Part shown: one piece after another, positions 4,819 to 6,914 of the stretch | How positions within the stretch are numbered: position 1 is the stretch's first letter | Layout of the letters: every line of letters begins with the position of its first letter | Source of the DNA: Candidatus Saccharibacteria bacterium UBA5152 | Lineage (GTDB): Bacteria; Patescibacteriota; Saccharimonadia; Saccharimonadales; UBA4665 | Assembly (NCBI GenBank): GCA_002413755.1 | Contig: DHXQ01000043.1 | Location: forward strand, 4,551-11,464 | Length of the DNA: 6,914 nt | Direction: 5' to 3' | Program-made: the position numbers and the translations under genes | The notes under the pieces: generated by a model | Told to the model about the DNA's origin: nothing | The model's database searches: none | What the model saw: only the letters and a program-made list of their open reading frames with translations

Positions 4819-4939
4819 ACAACCAGGTACGATCCCCGTACTATTGCCAGCGGATAGCTCAGTGCGCATCGAAGATGCATTGGGCCACGGTGGTAGCGAA
4901 TCCGAACCGCGCTCTCTGTGCAATAACTGATCGAGGACT
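4819..4939 (+). other. structured 3' region between the membrane gene and its terminator
   Basis: This 121-nt stretch has no gene but several hairpins: GTACG/CGTAC (4827-4841), and GCATC/GATGC with a GAA loop (4866-4878). The latter is enclosed by CGGAT/ATCCG (4851-4855 with 4900-4904). The sequence GCGGATAGCTCAGT (4850-4863) looks like the start of a tRNA, but the rest does not make a cloverleaf. It may be a structured 3' UTR or a small RNA processed from it. Confidence 0.4.
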
Positions 4940-4976
4940 CCGCGTTCTCCTTTTAGCACTTCAGACGCGGTTTTTT
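4940..4976 (+). terminator. intrinsic terminator of the small membrane protein transcript
   Basis: CCGCGT (4940-4945) pairs with ACGCGG (4965-4970). Two more pairs are possible across a one-base bulge (CT with AG). The stem is followed directly by T6 (4971-4976). The loop is about 16-19 nt. Confidence 0.8.
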
Positions 4977-4980
4977 CACG

Positions 4981-5005
4981 CCCTAAAATGCCCCAAATAT
5001 TAGGG
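4981..5005 (-). repeat. short inverted repeat after the propeller-protein stop
   Basis: CCCTAA (4981-4986) and TTAGGG (5000-5005) form a 6-bp stem with a 13-nt loop, 4 nt beyond the minus-strand stop at 5010. No T-run follows on the minus strand, so it is doubtful as a terminator. Confidence 0.35.
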
Positions 5006-5009
5006 ATAT

Positions 5010-6914
5010 TTAGCGGACGACGATACCGTCGAGGTCCATGTAGGTACCGGACAGCTTGGTAACTTTGATGGTGTGCTTGGCGTTAGTCAGACCAGTTTTG
5101 CTAAAGATAGTCTGTTGGAATAGATTACTCGTAGCGTTCTGGCTGACAGTGACGGCAGTGCCGCCGTCGATGGAAACACTGACATTTCCACGGTCCCGAT
5201 TCTTCTCGGTGATCAGCTTTACGCTGGTGCCGGTAAACGTCAGACTGTACGATGCGCCGTTACGTTTTGTGTAATGGATACCGCGAGCGACGTCCGGCAT
5301 GGTACCGTTGCGGTTCTGCGAACTGGTAAAGTCGGTTGTGCCGCTACTGGTGCTGTAGACGATCCGGGTGTCAGTATCATTGATGATCGTCGGATCGGCG
5401 ACGATGCGGGTATTACCGAAGGCATCTTTGACGGTCATGCTGTAGAGCAACGATGTTCCCTTCGCGACGCCGCTGTCCGTAAAGCTCCATGAGGTGGACT
5501 TCCAAAAGCGTGATTCGACGGTCTTGGTAGCCAATACGGTGCTGCTGCCCTTGCGGGTGACGGCGTAGGTCAGCGGGCCATTGTCCGGGTCGCTGGTCGG
5601 ATAAATCCGGACTAGTGATTTGCCAGTGCTATCGGCCGGATTGGCATACAGCGTGTAGCCTGATTCGTGGTACCGGCCGCTATAGGCCAGCGGACCGATC
5701 TTATTGGGGGCAAATGCCTTGACCGCGTAGCGGACGAGGCCCTGCTGCGGTGTACCATTGGCGGTCGTAAATTCGCCGCCGAGGGCGATGTAATTGCTGT
5801 TGCCGACAACTGACCAGGCGGCTTGTCCGGAACCACTAACGGTACCAGTGTTGAGGACTGGGAACCAGTTGAGGAGTGTACCGTCCGGGATGCCTTGGAA
5901 GCTGGGATAGTTGCCGCCAACGCCTGGACCGTTGGTGCCGGTTTTGTAGGTTGTCTCAGCCAGGGCGCGCTGCGATTCCTGACTCGGGTAACCACCAATG
6001 GCCGTACAGTTGTGGGCATGGCTGACGCTGTAGAGCACTTGGCCGACTGGGAAGGCGTCGTACGAGTCGCCTTGGCAATCGTTGGCCCAGATCAGCGCGC
6101 CGGTAGTTGGGCTGATAGCCGCCCGACCCTCGAATGAACCGGGGTGTTTGATGCCCGGCAAGTACGTGAAAGCGGTCAGATATACCTGACTGGCATCGGC
6201 CGACAGGCTGGTAATACCGAGGGCGCTGGCGCTGCTGCCTGAGGGCGGCTGCATGCGGATTGGGAACGAGCTGCTCTGACTGGCCCAGCTGACGTTGGCG
6301 CCAGTAGTAAGTTTGACGGCACCTAATGAATAATAAGTTGCACCGTTAATCTTGGTGAATGATCCGCCGACGACCAGATTGCCTTGGGTCTTCGTGACGG
6401 CCAGGGCAGCCACGTTGGTCCCCGTGACATCGGCTCTCCACCCAGTATTAATAGTGCCGTTGGCGTTGAAGGCCGCTAATTTCGAACGGGCTTGGCCGCC
6501 GGCAGCGCTGAAGTAACCACCGAGATAAGCCTGGGTATTGGTCGCGGCCACAGAGTTAACCTTACCGTTGACACCGCTAAAGCCGCTGAGGACTTTGTTG
6601 GTTGTCAGGTCGAAGGCTGCGAAATTGGCGTGGGCTTGGCCGTCAACGGTCGTAAAGCCGCCACCGACGTACAAGCGGGTGCCGTCCGGCGAAATGGCAA
6701 TACCCTTGCCTTCGGCGGTGCCGCCGGTCAGGGTATGGACGAATGTAGTGTCGATGGCTCCGGTCGTGATGTCGTACTTGATCAGACTGTCGCGAGTAAC
6801 GGTCCCTGTCCCGCCCTTAGCGACACCAGCTGGGCGAGCGGTTGTAAACTTACCCGTGGCATAGACTTTGTTACCAAGGATTGCCTGCTTCCAGACGATG
6901 CCGTCGATCTGGAC
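5010..6914 (-). CDS. large surface-type protein: beta-propeller, Ig/FnIII-like domain and jelly-roll (5' end missing)
   Basis: The frame is open to the right edge, so at least 634 C-terminal residues are present and the start and any signal peptide lie outside. Residues 1-400 or so (from the edge) form about seven repeats of the type LYVGGGFTTVDGQ...FAAFDLTTN, ending G.F or ..W. These match the delta-60/DUF5122 beta-propeller pattern. A later blade has NDCQGDSYD...SVSHAHNC, holding the only two Cys (about 280 and 303), a possible disulfide and a sign of export. Residues about 425-510 (VRIYPTSDPDNGPLTYAV ... VKDAFGNT) look like an Ig/FnIII fold. The last 120 or so, with FTGTSVKLITEKNRDRGNVS and SGTYMDLDGIVV, look like a jelly-roll carbohydrate-binding-type domain. 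No LPXTG anchor follows. A role in surface attachment or glycan binding is inference. No catalytic motif is seen. Confidence 0.85.
   Translation of the reverse strand, partial: VQIDGIVWKQAILGNKVYATGKFTTARPAGVAKGGTGTVTRDSLIKYDITTGAIDTTFVHTLTGGTAEGKGIAISPDGTRLYVGGGFTTVDGQAHANFAAFDLTTNKVLSGFSGVNGKVNSVAATNTQAYLGGYFSAAGGQARSKLAAFNANGTINTGWRADVTGTNVAALAVTKTQGNLVVGGSFTKINGATYYSLGAVKLTTGANVSWASQSSSFPIRMQPPSGSSASALGITSLSADASQVYLTAFTYLPGIKHPGSFEGRAAISPTTGALIWANDCQGDSYDAFPVGQVLYSVSHAHNCTAIGGYPSQESQRALAETTYKTGTNGPGVGGNYPSFQGIPDGTLLNWFPVLNTGTVSGSGQAAWSVVGNSNYIALGGEFTTANGTPQQGLVRYAVKAFAPNKIGPLAYSGRYHESGYTLYANPADSTGKSLVRIYPTSDPDNGPLTYAVTRKGSSTVLATKTVESRFWKSTSWSFTDSGVAKGTSLLYSMTVKDAFGNTRIVADPTIINDTDTRIVYSTSSGTTDFTSSQNRNGTMPDVARGIHYTKRNGASYSLTFTGTSVKLITEKNRDRGNVSVSIDGGTAVTVSQNATSNLFQQTIFSKTGLTNAKHTIKVTKLSGTYMDLDGIVVR

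Noticed and set aside
4850..4935. Possible tRNA gene starting GCGGATAGCTCAGT
   Set aside because: The D-stem has no matching 3' strand, no acceptor stem closes, and no T-arm of the GGTTCGA type is present on the same strand. The opposite strand offers a TTCGGAT loop but no acceptor stem.

Overview
The window looks like part of a compact bacterial chromosome. Two universal housekeeping genes, der (ribosome-assembly GTPase) and pth (peptidyl-tRNA hydrolase), form a minus-strand pair in the middle. They are flanked by small unrecognised genes, a long structured non-coding RNA locus, and the 3' part of a large secreted-type beta-propeller protein. Tight packing, a convergent gene overlap, mostly unrecognised small ORFs and near-leaderless starts fit a reduced genome. 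My tentative guess is Patescibacteria/CPR, perhaps Saccharibacteria, but no marker here proves it. All genes read with TGA as a stop.

Left part (1-1100): the 5' end of a minus-strand gene runs off the left edge and resembles the N-terminus of DprA/Smf. Divergent from it is a 280-residue protein of unknown function with a TTGACA-17-AATAAT promoter just before its ATG.

Intergenic region 1070-1606: this stretch holds no convincing gene but is not empty. A near-consensus promoter (TTGACA-17-TGC-TAAAAT) and a very strong intrinsic terminator frame a transcript of about 378 nt. It has several good hairpins, several C-rich unpaired tracts, and a hairpin loop (GGTGGG) perfectly complementary to the terminator loop (CCCACC). 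I could not match it to tmRNA, RNase P RNA, SRP RNA or 6S RNA. It is the best candidate here for something undescribed.

Middle (1570-4430): a two-gene plus-strand cassette (120 and 134 residues, TAATG overlap) of unknown function starts from a TTGACG-17-TATAAT promoter 8 nt before the first ATG. Its second gene converges on, and overlaps by 84 bp, the 3' end of pth. The der-pth operon runs on the minus strand with a 17-nt gap. Both genes carry the same TATACTAGGG block just before the start codon.

Right part (4431-6914): divergent promoters with overlapping -35 elements serve der and a small three-helix membrane protein (91 residues). The latter has a good Shine-Dalgarno site, a structured 3' region and its own terminator. 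The minus-strand gene from 5010 to the right edge is the C-terminal 634 residues or so of a surface-type protein. It has delta-60/DUF5122-like beta-propeller blades, an Ig/FnIII-like domain and a terminal jelly-roll, an architecture I associate with Actinobacteria.
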